DNA from: Flavobacteriia bacterium
GTDB taxonomy: Bacteria > Bacteroidota > Bacteroidia > Flavobacteriales_D > Crocinitomicaceae
Direction of reading: 5' to 3'
Assembly (NCBI GenBank): GCA_947458955.1
Contig: CANGZT010000009.1
Location: 1 to 35,555, forward strand
DNA: 35,555 nucleotides
Numbering within the stretch: the first letter of the stretch is position 1; the number at the start of each line of letters is the position of its first letter. The notes below the pieces were generated by a model. It was not told where the DNA came from. It searched no databases and worked only from the letters and a program-made list of their open reading frames with translations. Positions 34,624 through 35,555 of the stretch are shown here, piece after piece. Position numbers and translations under genes: made by a program.

Positions 34624-35555
34624 ATGTCAAAAAATCACCCTAAAGCCTTACCGTTTTTATTCTTTTCTGAAATGTGGGAACGTTTCGGATATTATTTAAT
34701 GATCGGAATTTTTACGCTGTATTTAAAAGATGCCGTAAATGGTTTTGGTATGACCGAAGCCGAAGCGTCTGATTTGTATGGAACGTTTATTGCCTTTGTG
34801 TTTTTAACACCCTTTATTGGAGGTTTATTAGCAGATAGAGTGCTAGGTTATAGAAAATCGATTACCATTGGTGGTATTATGATGGGAGTTGGGTATTGTT
34901 TGATGTCTATTCACTCTCTATCTATGTTATACACTGCTATGTTGTTAGTGATTTTAGGAAATGGTTTTTTTAAACCGAATATTTCAACATTGTTAGGAAA
35001 TGTGTACAATGATGAGAAATACATCCATAAAAAAGACGAAGGATACAACATCTTCTACATGGGGATTAATATTGGAGCTTTCATCTGTAATTTCTTTGGT
35101 GCAGCATTGTATAATATGATTGGATGGGGAGCTGCGTTTATAGCTGCTGGAATAGGTATGTTTATTGGAATTATCATTTTTTGGATTGGAACTAAACATT
35201 TTAAACATGTTGATGTAATCAAACCTGCCTCCGATTCGGATATGTCCTTATTGAAAATTTTTGGAGTAATTCTTTTTCCTTCAATCATTTTCGGATTAAT
35301 TGGGTATTTCTTACCAGAGCCATTAGTAGGTTCACATTCGACAGATGCTTTTTTGTTTGGATGTTTGCCAATAGTTTTCTTTTATGGAAGATTGTATGTA
35401 AAATCTCCGAAAGAAGAAAAAAGACCCATTGCCGCAATGTTGGCTATTTTTTCAGTAGTCATATTGTTTTGGGCGGTATTCAAACAAAATGGTTCAACGT
35501 TAAATACCTGGGCAGATCGATATACAAATCGTGAAATTCCATCTGCTATGGTACC
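34624..35555 (+). CDS. Second POT/PTR-family peptide transporter (3' end cut by window)
   Basis: An ATG at 34624 opens a frame of 310 codons that runs to the window edge without a stop. Its start MSKNHPKALPFLFFSEMWER continues into FGYYLMIGIF, the POT ExxERFxYY motif. GTFIAFVFLTPFIGGLLADR, GNGFFKPNISTLLGN and later FWAVFKQNGSTL parallel the neighbouring transporter block by block. It is therefore a tandem paralogue, though clearly diverged (Ser for Thr before EMWER, LMIG for GMRG). A terminator separates the two genes, so this copy has its own transcription start. Which peptides each prefers cannot be read. The C-terminal part is not in the window. Confidence 0.92.
   Translation, partial: MSKNHPKALPFLFFSEMWERFGYYLMIGIFTLYLKDAVNGFGMTEAEASDLYGTFIAFVFLTPFIGGLLADRVLGYRKSITIGGIMMGVGYCLMSIHSLSMLYTAMLLVILGNGFFKPNISTLLGNVYNDEKYIHKKDEGYNIFYMGINIGAFICNFFGAALYNMIGWGAAFIAAGIGMFIGIIIFWIGTKHFKHVDVIKPASDSDMSLLKIFGVILFPSIIFGLIGYFLPEPLVGSHSTDAFLFGCLPIVFFYGRLYVKSPKEEKRPIAAMLAIFSVVILFWAVFKQNGSTLNTWADRYTNREIPSAMV

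Noticed and set aside
34993-35288. Minus-strand open frames opposite the right-edge gene
   Set aside because: The plus strand encodes a clear POT transporter through this stretch; these are shadows.
35550-35555. Window ends in a KpnI site GGTACC, and the length near 35.5 kb resembles a fosmid insert
   Set aside because: One hexamer at the edge is not evidence of a cloning junction, the left edge has no matching site, and no vector sequence is seen.

Overview
This AT-rich window reads as ordinary chromosome from a member of the Bacteroidota, most likely order Flavobacteriales. The evidence is a set of families largely confined to that group (DUF2795, DUF4834, DUF4835, DUF4301, FISUMP, a GldI-like peptidyl-prolyl isomerase lipoprotein, Bacteroidota-type omega), a CarB without the C-terminal MGS domain, repeated TAnnTTTG promoter boxes, and few Shine-Dalgarno sequences. 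It holds 32 protein genes that I can support, two of them cut by the window ends. I see no rRNA, tRNA, IS element, prophage, CRISPR array or recognisable defence system.

Layout. 1-58: start of a minus-strand PLP enzyme of the KBL/SPT type. 234-1612: ychF convergent with a DUF2795 gene across a shared terminator. 1884-7951: carB, a DUF4834 gene and a large YfhO-type membrane protein. 8021-8975: a CoA-binding protein convergent with a cobalamin adenosyltransferase. 8979-13019: a methyltransferase divergent from a DUF4301 gene, then a minus-strand DUF58/EamA pair. 13169-17474: two exported proteins (FISUMP and a beta-barrel), then prmC and ligA. 17566-20937: dapA, nrnA, a gldI-like gene and a tandem-FKBP lipoprotein gene. 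21055-27039: an M23/LysM peptidase followed by bamD, rpoZ, coaBC, a DUF4835 gene and recN, a tightly packed housekeeping cluster. 27047-29103: DUF423, an MBL-fold hydrolase and fabI. 29111-32541 (minus strand): a TatD-like hydrolase, tcdA, a heptamer repeat array, and a degenerate M1 peptidase homologue. 32617-35555: two POT-family peptide transporters in tandem, the second cut by the window end.

The genes cover translation and release-factor modification (ychF, prmC, tcdA), nucleotide and amino-acid synthesis (carB, dapA), DNA repair (ligA, recN), fatty-acid and CoA synthesis (fabI, coaBC), envelope assembly (bamD, M23 peptidase, YfhO) and peptide uptake (POT pair). I do not see a coherent new multi-gene system. 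The most interesting items are: an M1/LTA4H-type lipoprotein that keeps the whole fold but has lost all its zinc and catalytic residues; three intergenic spacers built on a 7-base period; a fabI terminator written inside the coding sequence of the convergent gene; a Cys-to-Ser change at the key position of CoaC; and a long two-hairpin leader before the M23 peptidase. No spacer longer than 300 bases lacks a gene; the largest (1613-1883) holds the carB promoter region and nothing else I recognise.
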